Source: Gimesia chilikensis
Lineage (GTDB): Bacteria > Planctomycetota > Planctomycetia > Planctomycetales > Planctomycetaceae
DNA length: 64,000 bases
Direction: 5' to 3'
Assembly: GCF_007744075.1 (NCBI RefSeq)
Contig: NZ_CP036266.1
Coordinates: 2,465,748-2,529,747 of the forward strand
Position 1 is the stretch's first letter; the number at the start of each line of letters is the position of its first letter. The notes beneath the pieces were generated by a model. That model searched no databases, was not told the DNA's origin, and saw only the letters and a list, made by a program, of their open reading frames with translations. Positions 48,286 to 56,759 of this stretch are shown piece by piece. A program made the translations under genes and the position numbers.

Positions 48286-48330
48286 CCCGCCCAATGACTG
48301 GCGCTTAACTTATTGGGCGGGTCTTTTTTT
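48286..48330 (+). terminator. Rho-independent terminator between the two DUF3365 genes
   Basis: A 10-bp stem CCCGCCCAAT (48286-48295) and ATTGGGCGGG (48312-48321) is followed by TCTTTTTTT. Confidence 0.92.
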
Positions 48331-48429
48331 ATACCCACTCAAGACAAGTAATTCCGAATGTTCGATGTAGTTTGAGATTTTCGCTGAGACGCACTTCATG
48401 TGCAGTGACTTACCAGGAGGCAGAGAACG

Positions 48430-49014
48430 ATGAGAGCGATACGAAACTGTCTGGTTATTGTGATGTTGAGTGCCTGTCCCCTGGCCGTGGTTACGTTGGC
48501 CCAGCCTCCCGCGGAGGAGAAGGCAAAACAAACTACTTCTCCGACGGAAGGAAAGCAAGACGACTCAGAGGAAGCGGCTTCTCAACTGTCACTTCCCGAG
48601 GCGCGTGAGCGCGCCCGACTGGCGCACCGCTTTTACTCGGCCACGCTGGATGCGATGCATCGGAGTTATTTCAACAGTGCGACAGCGCCGGTGCCGGCGC
48701 GTGTGATGGAACGGATGTTTGCGGACCTGGCAGCGGATGAAAACATCAAAGCCCGGTGGATTGCCGTGAATGCCAACGCCATGAGTGTCGATCATGAGCC
48801 GGAAACGGAATTCGAAAAACAGGCGGCCCGGGAGATCGCAGCCGGGAAAGGGGCCTATGAGCGAATCGAGAACGGCGTCTACCAGCGGGCTGGTGCCATT
48901 TCATTAATGAATCATGGCTGTCTGACCTGTCATCTCGGGTTTGGAAAAAAGAATACCAAAGATCGCTTCGCAGGCTTGATCATTTCCATCCCGGTTAAAG
49001 CGCAGCATAAATAG
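48430..49014 (+). CDS. DUF3365 c-type heme protein, secreted (paralogue 2)
   Basis: 194 residues; AGGAGG lies 9 bases upstream of the ATG. The signal peptide ends near TLA-Q (about 24); a lipobox-like LSAC also occurs but is followed by more hydrophobic residues. The domain mirrors the previous gene: WIAVNANAMSVDHEPETEFEKQA, and the heme motif CLTCH lies at the same residues, 164-168, ending FAGLIISIPVKA. It arose by duplication. This copy loses the membrane anchor, so the two may work as a membrane-bound and a soluble periplasmic form. Confidence 0.85.
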   Translation: MRAIRNCLVIVMLSACPLAVVTLAQPPAEEKAKQTTSPTEGKQDDSEEAASQLSLPEARERARLAHRFYSATLDAMHRSYFNSATAPVPARVMERMFADLAADENIKARWIAVNANAMSVDHEPETEFEKQAAREIAAGKGAYERIENGVYQRAGAISLMNHGCLTCHLGFGKKNTKDRFAGLIISIPVKAQHK

Positions 49015-49325
49015 TCGGGCAGCCGATGACCGGGCTCTATAGAACCGGATAAAAACGTCCCGAGGTAAGTCAGTGTGTCGCACTGCTGGTGAAGCACCTG
49101 CTAAGTTCTTGAATCCTTGTGCTGACAGATGTAGAGTATGCATTAGTGGAGATCTTCAAAGCGAAACTGATTCCACTATTTCAATCTACCTTATTTACGC
49201 CTGTCTCTCCGGAGTACCTGCAATAACCTGATAAAACCGCTTTGAGCATTCAAACATGAATCGATGAATTCCTGTGCAATGTATGAAACAACTGCTGTTT
49301 GTTACGGGCCTGTAAGCCGGAATTT
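49015..49325. other. Intergenic region before the hybrid kinase gene
   Basis: 311 bases without a coding frame. A GG-N10-GC pair at 49087-49101 (TGGTGAA-GCAC-CTGC) is too weak to call a sigma-54 promoter. No other clear element was seen. Confidence 0.4.
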
Positions 49326-52300
49326 ATGGATCAAAAACACGTGCAAGATAACGCTCCTCTGATCGTAGTGGGCATCGGTGCTTCCGCCGGAGGGCAGGAT
49401 GCCCTGCGCAGCTTCTTTTCCACAATCAACTCAAACCCCGGTTATGCGATTGTGCTTATTCAGCATATGCTCCCGGAAGGGGCTGATACACTGCTGGAAA
49501 CGATGCATAAGCTCAGTCCACTACCTGTCTCACTGATTGAGCAGGATACGCCTCTACAGCCGGATCATGTTTTTATTGTCCCCCCACACTCCAGTTTCGC
49601 ATTCAACGCTGAAACTGAGTTTTCTGTCAGGGCGGTGCCACAGACAGGTCAGGGGACGCCGGTAATTACGCCTTCGTTTCAGTCACTGGCGGCACAGCTG
49701 CAGCAAAATTCCGTGGGCATCCTGTTCTCGGGAACGGACAACGATGGAACCGAGGGGCTGCATGCGATCCAGGAGGCCGGCGGCCTGACAATGGTACAGG
49801 ATCCGGATTCTGCCCGGCATACTGAAATGCCTGCCGCTGCGATCACTGCGGGGAAGGCCGACTATGTGCTGCAACCGGAACAAATGCCTGCAGAATTGAA
49901 GGCTTGTCTCTCCAGTCTGAAACTGGACCGCGCGCCTCAGCAGGGAGAATCAAACTTGCAGACACAGGTGGAAGCACATCTGCCAGAAGTCTGTAACCTG
50001 TTGCTGCAGGAGACGGATCACGATTTCCATCATTATAAAACGGGAACCCTGATTCGGCGGATCGTACGTCGGATTCAGATCTCGCGGCTGCATGATGTCA
50101 GTCAGTATCTTGCACATCTCGAGGAGAATCGAGATGAAGTACAGTCACTGTTTCGTGAATTGCTGATCAGCGTTACTTCCTTTTTTCGGGATCCGGAAAC
50201 ATTTGCTGTGCTGGCCCGGGACTATCTCCCCCGGCTGTTTGAAAACCGGGACGCTGATACGCCGATTCGCGTCTGGGTTTCCGGTTGTGCCACGGGAGAG
50301 GAAGCGTACTCGCTGGCAATCCTGCTGTATGAAGCACGTGAACGAACTGCGCTGGATGTAGAGATGCATGTCTTCGCGACTGATATCGATGAACGGGCTT
50401 TGCAGATTGCGCGGGAGGCCGTGTATTCGACATCGATTGAAGCGCATGTCTCCCCGGAGCGGCTGACACGTTTTTTCAGCAAAAAAGGGAAACAATACCG
50501 CGTGAAGAAGGAAATCCGCGATTTATGTGTGTTCTCTACGCATAATCTCATCAGTGATCCTCCCTTCTCACAACTGGATTTGATTTCCTGTCGTAATCTG
50601 CTGATTTACCTGGATACCCATCTGCAGCAGAAGCTGGTCTCTGTGTTTCATTTCGCTCTCAGGCAGAATGGTTACCTGTTCCTCGGACCTTCCGAGAATC
50701 TGGAAATGCACTCGGAAATGTTCCGTCCGCTGGATAAGAAAAATTGCATCTCCCAGCGCAAGTCCGTTCCGGTTCGTGCCTCCGCTTTAAAATATACGCC
50801 GCATCGCAACCGGAATCCTGCGGTTGAAATTGATAACCGGGAAGTACCCCTGACGGAGTTGCCCGGTATCGCTCAGCAGATCATTCTGGCCGAATATTCT
50901 CCCCGGTATGCGGTGGTGAATGAAGATGCGAATCTCCTGACGACATCCGCGGGCATTGAACAGTTTCTGGAATTTCCGGAAGGAAGTTTTCATAACAACC
51001 TGATTAAAATGACGCGTTCCGGTTTGCGGAGCGGACTGCGTTCGGCGTTATCGCAAGCCAGCAAAACGCGCGAGAAAGTGCTCGTTGACACGTTGACTTT
51101 TAAAATGGGGGAAGAACTGCGGCGGGCACGGCTGGTGGTGCATCCACTGTCGGAAGTCAGCCAGGAATCGGCTCTGTTTCTGGTGGCATTTGAAGATCTC
51201 GGATCAATTATACAGCAGGCTTCTCTTCCGGAGGAGTCGAATGCGGGGACGATCGATGCAGAGTCGGTGATCGAACAACTGGAATCGGAACTGGAGCGAA
51301 CACAAACCGAGCTGGAAAACAGCATTCAGGAACTGGAAGGTTCGAATGAAGAGTTGAAATCATCGAATGAAGAGCTGTTGTCAATCAACGAGGAACTCCA
51401 GTCTGCCAATGAGGAACTGGAAACGTCCAAAGAAGAAATCCAGGTCAGCATGGATGCGTTGGGCCGCGCCCAGGCGGATCTGGAAAACCTGATGAACGGC
51501 ACCCGCATCGCGACCATCTTTCTGGACCGTGAACTGCAGATCAAGAGCTTTACGCCTTCAGCAATCGAAATCTACAACCTGAATCAATCGGATCTCGGAC
51601 GACCACTGACGGATCTCACGCACCTCGCCAAACGCATGCCCAAACTTCCTTCCATAGAAAGTATTGATCGAAAAAGCCTGCCTTTTGAGGACGAACTGCA
51701 GCTGAAAAGCGGGAAATGGCTGCTGCGTCGCGTGCTCCCCTATGAAAGTGAAGGGGTGTTTGATGGGATGATCGTCACCTTCATGGATGTGACGGAATTC
51801 AAGCTGGCAGAAATCCGCCTGGAAACCGAACATGCAATTACGCAACTGCTGTCTGATGCGGATTCCTTAAAAAAAATCGATACCTCGATTCTGGAAACCA
51901 TCCGCAAATGCCTGCAGGCCAGTGTGGGGTTGCTCTGGCTGACAGATTCCGAGCAGGAGCGGCTCTGCCTGGAAACCAGCGTAGTGACCAACACTAAAAA
52001 ATTCCGCAAATTTCTGAACAGCAACCAGACGATTCAGTTCGCCCGCGGAGAGGGATTACCCGGTCGTACCTGGGAGAGTCTGCAGCCGGAATGGTGTGAG
52101 GACATTCATAATCTGGTATGGTTTAACCGGAATGAAATTGCCCGCAAGAGCGGCCTGTCCAGCGGAATTGCCATCCCCGTGGTCTCAGACCGGACCTGTC
52201 TGGGCATGATGGAGTTTTATACGACAGAGCAACTGCAGCCCGATCCCCTGCTGCTGAACATGTTTAATTCGATCGGTCATGAGATCGGATCGTTTATCAG

Positions 52301-54650
52301 CCGCTGCCGGATACAGAATCAGCTGTACGATGAAATCGCGCAGAAAAATGCCGTATTGTTGTCGGCCATCGATTGCATCATGACGATGGATGCCGAAGGG
52401 CGTATTCAGGATTTCAATCCTGCTGCAGAGCGAACGTTTGGCTATACAGAAGAGGAGGCGCTTGGCCAGTCCCTGTGCGACCTGATATTGCCTGAGGAGT
52501 TTCGGCCGCGATATCGAGAAGAGATGCAAAGGTTTCTGGAGACGGGGAAATCCGAACTGGTCGGTCGTCACCTGGAACTGTCTTTCCTGCATAAAACGGG
52601 AACGGAGTTTCCGGCGGAGCTGGCAATCAGTGTGACACAGCTCGAAAAATCAAAACATTTTTTTACGATCTGCCTGAGAGACATCAGTCAACGACGTCAG
52701 CAGGAGGCAACCCTGCGAGACACGGAAGGTCGTGCCCAGGCACTGGTTGAAGCTTCGGCGCACATGGTCTGGACGATGACTCCGGATGCAAAAACCGAAG
52801 AAGATTCCCCGTCGTGGCGCGAGTTTACCGGCCAGACCTATGAGGAATGGAAAGGCAAAGGCTGGGTAGATGCGATACATCCTGATGACCGGGAACGGAC
52901 ACTCACTCAATGGCAGACCGCTTTTGAAGAGCGGGAACCTCTGTCTTGTGAGTACCGTCTGAGTCATCGCGACGGCGGCTGGTCCTGGACTTCGGTGCGT
53001 GCGGTTCCCCAGCTTAATTCAGAGGGGGAGGTGCTGCGCTGGGTGGGTATGAATTTTGACATCTCCCGTCAGAAACAAATGCAGCAGGAACTGGAGTCCA
53101 ACGAAAAGCGGCTGCTGATGGCGCTCAAGGCAGGCGGCCTGGCTGCCTGGGAATGGCGACCGGAGGAAAGTTTCTGGTCTAATGAACTCTATGAACTGCT
53201 GGGGGTTCCGCGGAGCACTTTAGCCTGTCCGGAAACGTTTTTCTCCTGCGTCCACGAAGAAGATCTTCCCGGTTTAAAGCAGGCCTGGGGAGATGCGATT
53301 CAGGGCGTCAAAAACTACGACACGACATTTCGTATCATTCGTCCTGACGGTCGGGTTCGCTGGGTGGCCGGTGTAGGGGAAATCTTCCGGGATCAGCAGG
53401 GTAATGTGATGCAGATCTTCGGCCTCAACTGGGACTTTACCCAGGAACGCGAAGTTGAAGAAACACTGCGCAAAAGCGAACAACAGGCCAAGCAGGCCAG
53501 CATTGCCAAAAGTGCTTTCCTCGCGAATATGAGTCATGAAATCCGCACGCCGATGACGTCGGTTCTCGGGTATACAGACCTGTTGATCGGGATGGAACAG
53601 GATCAGGAAAAAGCCAGTTATCTACAGAACATCAAACGCAACGGCAATTTTCTGCTGGATATCATCAATGACATTCTGGATCTCTCTAAAATCGAAGCTG
53701 GCAAACTGGAAATCTTTCGGGAGCCATTCTCACTCATGGGCTTGATATCGGATGTGCGTTCAATGATGCAGGTTCGGGCCAGCGAAAAGAACCTGGAGTT
53801 ATTCATTGAGTTTAACAGCGACCTTCCGGAACAGTTGGAGAGTGACCCTAAGCGACTGCGACAGATCCTGCTGAATCTGATCAGTAATGCAATCAAATTC
53901 ACTGAGCAGGGAAGTGTTCGCGTTGTGATTGACTATCAGAGTGGCGCGGAGGATGCGACCCTGACAATATCTGTTATTGATACCGGTATCGGCATGTCGG
54001 TAAAACAGCAGGCGCGTCTGTTTCAGATGTTTAGCCAGGGGGACATTTCCGTTTCGCGAAAATATGGGGGAACCGGTCTGGGGCTGGCCATCAGTCAGCG
54101 ACTGGCTCATATGCTGAACGGAATCATTTCCGTAACGAGCCAACCGGGAGAGGGGAGCACGTTCACCTGCGCCATCCAGCTACCTCCGGGCGATCACGTG
54201 AAACTGATCCAACCGCAGCTGAAAACGGATACACCGGAGCCGGTCAGTATGCTGGATACATACCAGTTAAACTGCCGGATCCTGATCGTCGATGATCAAC
54301 GCGATGTGCGGCATCTGGCGAAACTGCTGCTGCAACGAGCCGGTGCTGAGACCGAATTTGCGGAAGATGGTCTGCAGGCCGTGGAACTGATCAAGCAGCA
54401 GTTGCAGCGTGAATCTACTGCAGATTTGATACTGCTGGATATGCAGATGCCCCGGATGGATGGTTATCAGACGGCGGCCCGCCTGCGTGAAATCGGCTAT
54501 CGCAAGCCGATTGTCGCACTGACTGCCGATGCGATGCAGGGGGACATGAAACGCTGTCTGGAACTGGGCTGCGATGACTACCTGAGCAAGCCCATCGATG
54601 CCAGAGAGCTGTTTGAAATGGTCTCCCGATTGACGCAGCACACAACCTGA
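49326..54650 (+). CDS. CheB-CheR-PAS-GAF-PAS hybrid histidine kinase with receiver domain
   Basis: 1774 residues from the ATG at 49326; an upstream TTG (49299) is less likely. The CheB methylesterase domain (about 5-195) keeps its triad: Ser in GIGASAGG, His in LIQHM and Asp in SGTDNDGTEG. The CheR methyltransferase domain (about 210-480) has VWVSGCATGEEAYSLAI and FATDID. A glutamate-rich coiled coil (about 650-715) precedes PAS, GAF and three further PAS domains, then HisKA (FLANMSHEIRTP), ATPase and a C-terminal receiver (ILIVDDQ, LLDMQMPRMDG). CheB/CheR fusions without a receptor or flagellar genes nearby usually serve non-chemotactic signalling. It ends 173 bases before the convergent transporter. 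Confidence 0.95.
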   Translation: MDQKHVQDNAPLIVVGIGASAGGQDALRSFFSTINSNPGYAIVLIQHMLPEGADTLLETMHKLSPLPVSLIEQDTPLQPDHVFIVPPHSSFAFNAETEFSVRAVPQTGQGTPVITPSFQSLAAQLQQNSVGILFSGTDNDGTEGLHAIQEAGGLTMVQDPDSARHTEMPAAAITAGKADYVLQPEQMPAELKACLSSLKLDRAPQQGESNLQTQVEAHLPEVCNLLLQETDHDFHHYKTGTLIRRIVRRIQISRLHDVSQYLAHLEENRDEVQSLFRELLISVTSFFRDPETFAVLARDYLPRLFENRDADTPIRVWVSGCATGEEAYSLAILLYEARERTALDVEMHVFATDIDERALQIAREAVYSTSIEAHVSPERLTRFFSKKGKQYRVKKEIRDLCVFSTHNLISDPPFSQLDLISCRNLLIYLDTHLQQKLVSVFHFALRQNGYLFLGPSENLEMHSEMFRPLDKKNCISQRKSVPVRASALKYTPHRNRNPAVEIDNREVPLTELPGIAQQIILAEYSPRYAVVNEDANLLTTSAGIEQFLEFPEGSFHNNLIKMTRSGLRSGLRSALSQASKTREKVLVDTLTFKMGEELRRARLVVHPLSEVSQESALFLVAFEDLGSIIQQASLPEESNAGTIDAESVIEQLESELERTQTELENSIQELEGSNEELKSSNEELLSINEELQSANEELETSKEEIQVSMDALGRAQADLENLMNGTRIATIFLDRELQIKSFTPSAIEIYNLNQSDLGRPLTDLTHLAKRMPKLPSIESIDRKSLPFEDELQLKSGKWLLRRVLPYESEGVFDGMIVTFMDVTEFKLAEIRLETEHAITQLLSDADSLKKIDTSILETIRKCLQASVGLLWLTDSEQERLCLETSVVTNTKKFRKFLNSNQTIQFARGEGLPGRTWESLQPEWCEDIHNLVWFNRNEIARKSGLSSGIAIPVVSDRTCLGMMEFYTTEQLQPDPLLLNMFNSIGHEIGSFISRCRIQNQLYDEIAQKNAVLLSAIDCIMTMDAEGRIQDFNPAAERTFGYTEEEALGQSLCDLILPEEFRPRYREEMQRFLETGKSELVGRHLELSFLHKTGTEFPAELAISVTQLEKSKHFFTICLRDISQRRQQEATLRDTEGRAQALVEASAHMVWTMTPDAKTEEDSPSWREFTGQTYEEWKGKGWVDAIHPDDRERTLTQWQTAFEEREPLSCEYRLSHRDGGWSWTSVRAVPQLNSEGEVLRWVGMNFDISRQKQMQQELESNEKRLLMALKAGGLAAWEWRPEESFWSNELYELLGVPRSTLACPETFFSCVHEEDLPGLKQAWGDAIQGVKNYDTTFRIIRPDGRVRWVAGVGEIFRDQQGNVMQIFGLNWDFTQEREVEETLRKSEQQAKQASIAKSAFLANMSHEIRTPMTSVLGYTDLLIGMEQDQEKASYLQNIKRNGNFLLDIINDILDLSKIEAGKLEIFREPFSLMGLISDVRSMMQVRASEKNLELFIEFNSDLPEQLESDPKRLRQILLNLISNAIKFTEQGSVRVVIDYQSGAEDATLTISVIDTGIGMSVKQQARLFQMFSQGDISVSRKYGGTGLGLAISQRLAHMLNGIISVTSQPGEGSTFTCAIQLPPGDHVKLIQPQLKTDTPEPVSMLDTYQLNCRILIVDDQRDVRHLAKLLLQRAGAETEFAEDGLQAVELIKQQLQRESTADLILLDMQMPRMDGYQTAARLREIGYRKPIVALTADAMQGDMKRCLELGCDDYLSKPIDARELFEMVSRLTQHTT

Positions 54651-54823
54651 TCAACGCGGGGCGATGAGCGAAACGCTTAAAGTGTTGTATAACACGCACT
54701 GGGCTCCACCTTAATGCAGCCGTTGACTTTGTGGGGGGACCACGGTCTTTGTGGCGATCAGGCATATTGTATTCTCCTGCAAGTATTATCGCAGAATCAG
54801 CCTGTCGGGCATAGAAATGCGGA

Positions 54824-55912
54824 TCAACATCTTCGTGGTACAAGTTTATGCAAGTAGTCTGACAGTTTTCCGGTTTTGGGATAGTCAGATGAATCATCGT
54901 CACCGGGGCGGTAGAACATCCAATGATCTACCAGGCCGGCAATCAGGTGCTGTACCAGGTTGTAAAAAATGATAGGCAGTAGGACGCCCGGGTGATCGGC
55001 TAACGCCATGGAGGCCAGTACCAGGCCTGTGCCATTGTTATTCATCCCCAGACCAAACATCAGAGCGATCTGATCAGCTTTACTGGTATGCTGTAAACGG
55101 GAAATCACCCAGCCAGCGAAAAACGCAGTCACGCACAAGAAGGATGTAATCACCAGGGTGACTGCAAGAAAGTCGAGATCGGGACTGGCGATCGCCTGCG
55201 GTAATGAAACAGAGGCATTCGAGTAGTTGAGCAGAAGCAGAATTGATGAATTGACGAGCTTCAAATTGGCTTTGCGGGCCTGAACTCGCTCTTTCCCCAT
55301 GAGCTGGCGACACAGAATTCCCAAGGCGGAAGGCAGGATGACCGCAATCAGCAGAAACCAGCCGGTCTGCGAACCCGCCAGCTCATGCAGGTCTTCGGAA
55401 TAGTCGCCGGTGGTCATGAACCCGACTGCATGCAAGGCCAGTGGAGTTGCGAGCGGGCTGAGAAACGTTGAGCAGAGGACCATCCCCAGGCTGATTGCCA
55501 TATTGCCATTCGAGTTCTGCGACCAGGCAGTGGATGATCCTGCAATTGGCATTGAAGCGACTAAAGCCAGGCCCACCAGGATATGTTGAACTTCATCGGG
55601 GTTATGCCACAACTGCATTGTGAGCATTACCAGGGCGATATAGCAAATCGGGATGATCAGATTCGCCGATAAACCCAAGGCCAGGGGGAGTGGATCCCCT
55701 TTTAATTTTCTGAGTGCGGAAAGGTCGACGCCCAGCCCCGCATTAAATAATAAAAAACCGAGCATGAGCATGGGCAGGCTGATTGTGCCCCAGGAGACCG
55801 AACGGATGGCAAGTCCCAGTGTCGGGAAAAAAGCCGCGACAAGGTAAGAGCCGAGCAACAGCCAGATAAAACGGGCATGCACAAATCTCGAGACTCTGAT
55901 TAAATATTTCAT
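54824..55912 (-). CDS. Bile acid:sodium symporter (BASS/SBF) family transporter
   Basis: 362 residues with about ten membrane helices. Family hallmarks are LMLGFLLFNAGLGVDL, the discontinuous-helix motif MPIAGSSTAWSQNSNGNMAISL, and MFGLGMNNNGTGLVLASMAL. The C-terminal 25 residues are cytoplasmic. Bacterial members move organic anions such as bile acids, pantoate or pyruvate with sodium; the substrate here is unknown. It stands alone: the hybrid kinase gene converges on its 3' end, and a poorly coding region lies on the other side. Confidence 0.9.
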   Translation of the reverse strand: MKYLIRVSRFVHARFIWLLLGSYLVAAFFPTLGLAIRSVSWGTISLPMLMLGFLLFNAGLGVDLSALRKLKGDPLPLALGLSANLIIPICYIALVMLTMQLWHNPDEVQHILVGLALVASMPIAGSSTAWSQNSNGNMAISLGMVLCSTFLSPLATPLALHAVGFMTTGDYSEDLHELAGSQTGWFLLIAVILPSALGILCRQLMGKERVQARKANLKLVNSSILLLLNYSNASVSLPQAIASPDLDFLAVTLVITSFLCVTAFFAGWVISRLQHTSKADQIALMFGLGMNNNGTGLVLASMALADHPGVLLPIIFYNLVQHLIAGLVDHWMFYRPGDDDSSDYPKTGKLSDYLHKLVPRRC

Positions 55913-56759
55913 GCGTTTTCTCTTTATCCTTCCAAGATAACAGTCAGAATCCGGACAGAGTCATCCGTTCGTGCAGCGCTGAGGGATACGAAAAAAGTCC
56001 GTTTGAGTCCCAGTCTGAGAGGTACTTGTATCACCGTCCGGCAATCGCGAGTCTCGACTCGGCTCGCTGGTTACATTATTACTTCAGCCTGCGATTGAAA
56101 ACCGGTAATCAAATTAATTCGAGTTTAGAAAACAGGTGCGGTGATTCATGTCTTTTAATACCCGTCAGATACGGCGCAGCAGATAAGGAGATGGGAGTGA
56201 CAAGAGAAAATGATTCCGCCTGGTCTTCAGTTTTGTGATGCAGCGGCTGGAACGGGACTCTCCGCTTCAACCCAACTATGAAGTATGGGTAAGAGGATTA
56301 ATTCAGACCGCTAGTAGTGACGATGGCCATCGGATATTCAATTTCAAGTCCTGACAGATTGCCAGAGAGAGTTGTAGGCATCAGGGCCAGCGAGGTACTC
56401 GAAGCCGGCATCTGAATGGGAGTGAGATATTCGGAGACGCATTTGAAAATCAGGTCTCACACCCAAGGCAGGCCCCGTCCTGCTGGAGATATTGAAAGCG
56501 ACTGATCAGCGCGATTCCGTTACGGTCAGAAATAATGAAGGCCGTAAAAAACTAACTGCGATCCGTCGCTTCCAGTCAGAGGCACACCGTAAATACGACC
56601 ACAGGCCAGACCAGGGTGGCAGAGATAAAAGCCATGCCTGGAGCTCCGAAGAACCTACTGCCCTGATCACGTGTCAAGAAGACGGGCAGAAAATCCAGTA
56701 CACAACCTGATCGACACAGACTGGCGCTGATCGAGAATCAGCGCCAGTCGCTGACTGTT
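55913..56759. other. Long intergenic stretch with no convincing gene
   Basis: About 850 bases, the longest gap in the window. Two frames (56026-56238, 56492-56710) lack good ribosome sites and read as random sequence rich in charged residues. It may be a decayed gene or a regulatory or RNA region. Confidence 0.5.
56720..56748. terminator. Hairpin at the 3' end of the G8-domain gene
   Basis: A perfect 12-bp stem ACTGGCGCTGAT (56720-56731) and ATCAGCGCCAGT (56737-56748) has a 5-base loop. It lies 12 bases after the minus-strand stop. There is no T tract on that strand, so its terminator role is probable but not proved. Confidence 0.65.

Noticed and set aside
49087-49101. Possible fifth sigma-54 promoter before the hybrid kinase
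   Set aside because: GG and GC have the right spacing, but most consensus bases are missing and it is over 200 bases from the start codon.
56687-56709. Shared ACACAACCTGATC with the end of the hybrid kinase gene
   Set aside because: A 13-base identity without similarity on either side; no evidence of a duplicated fragment.
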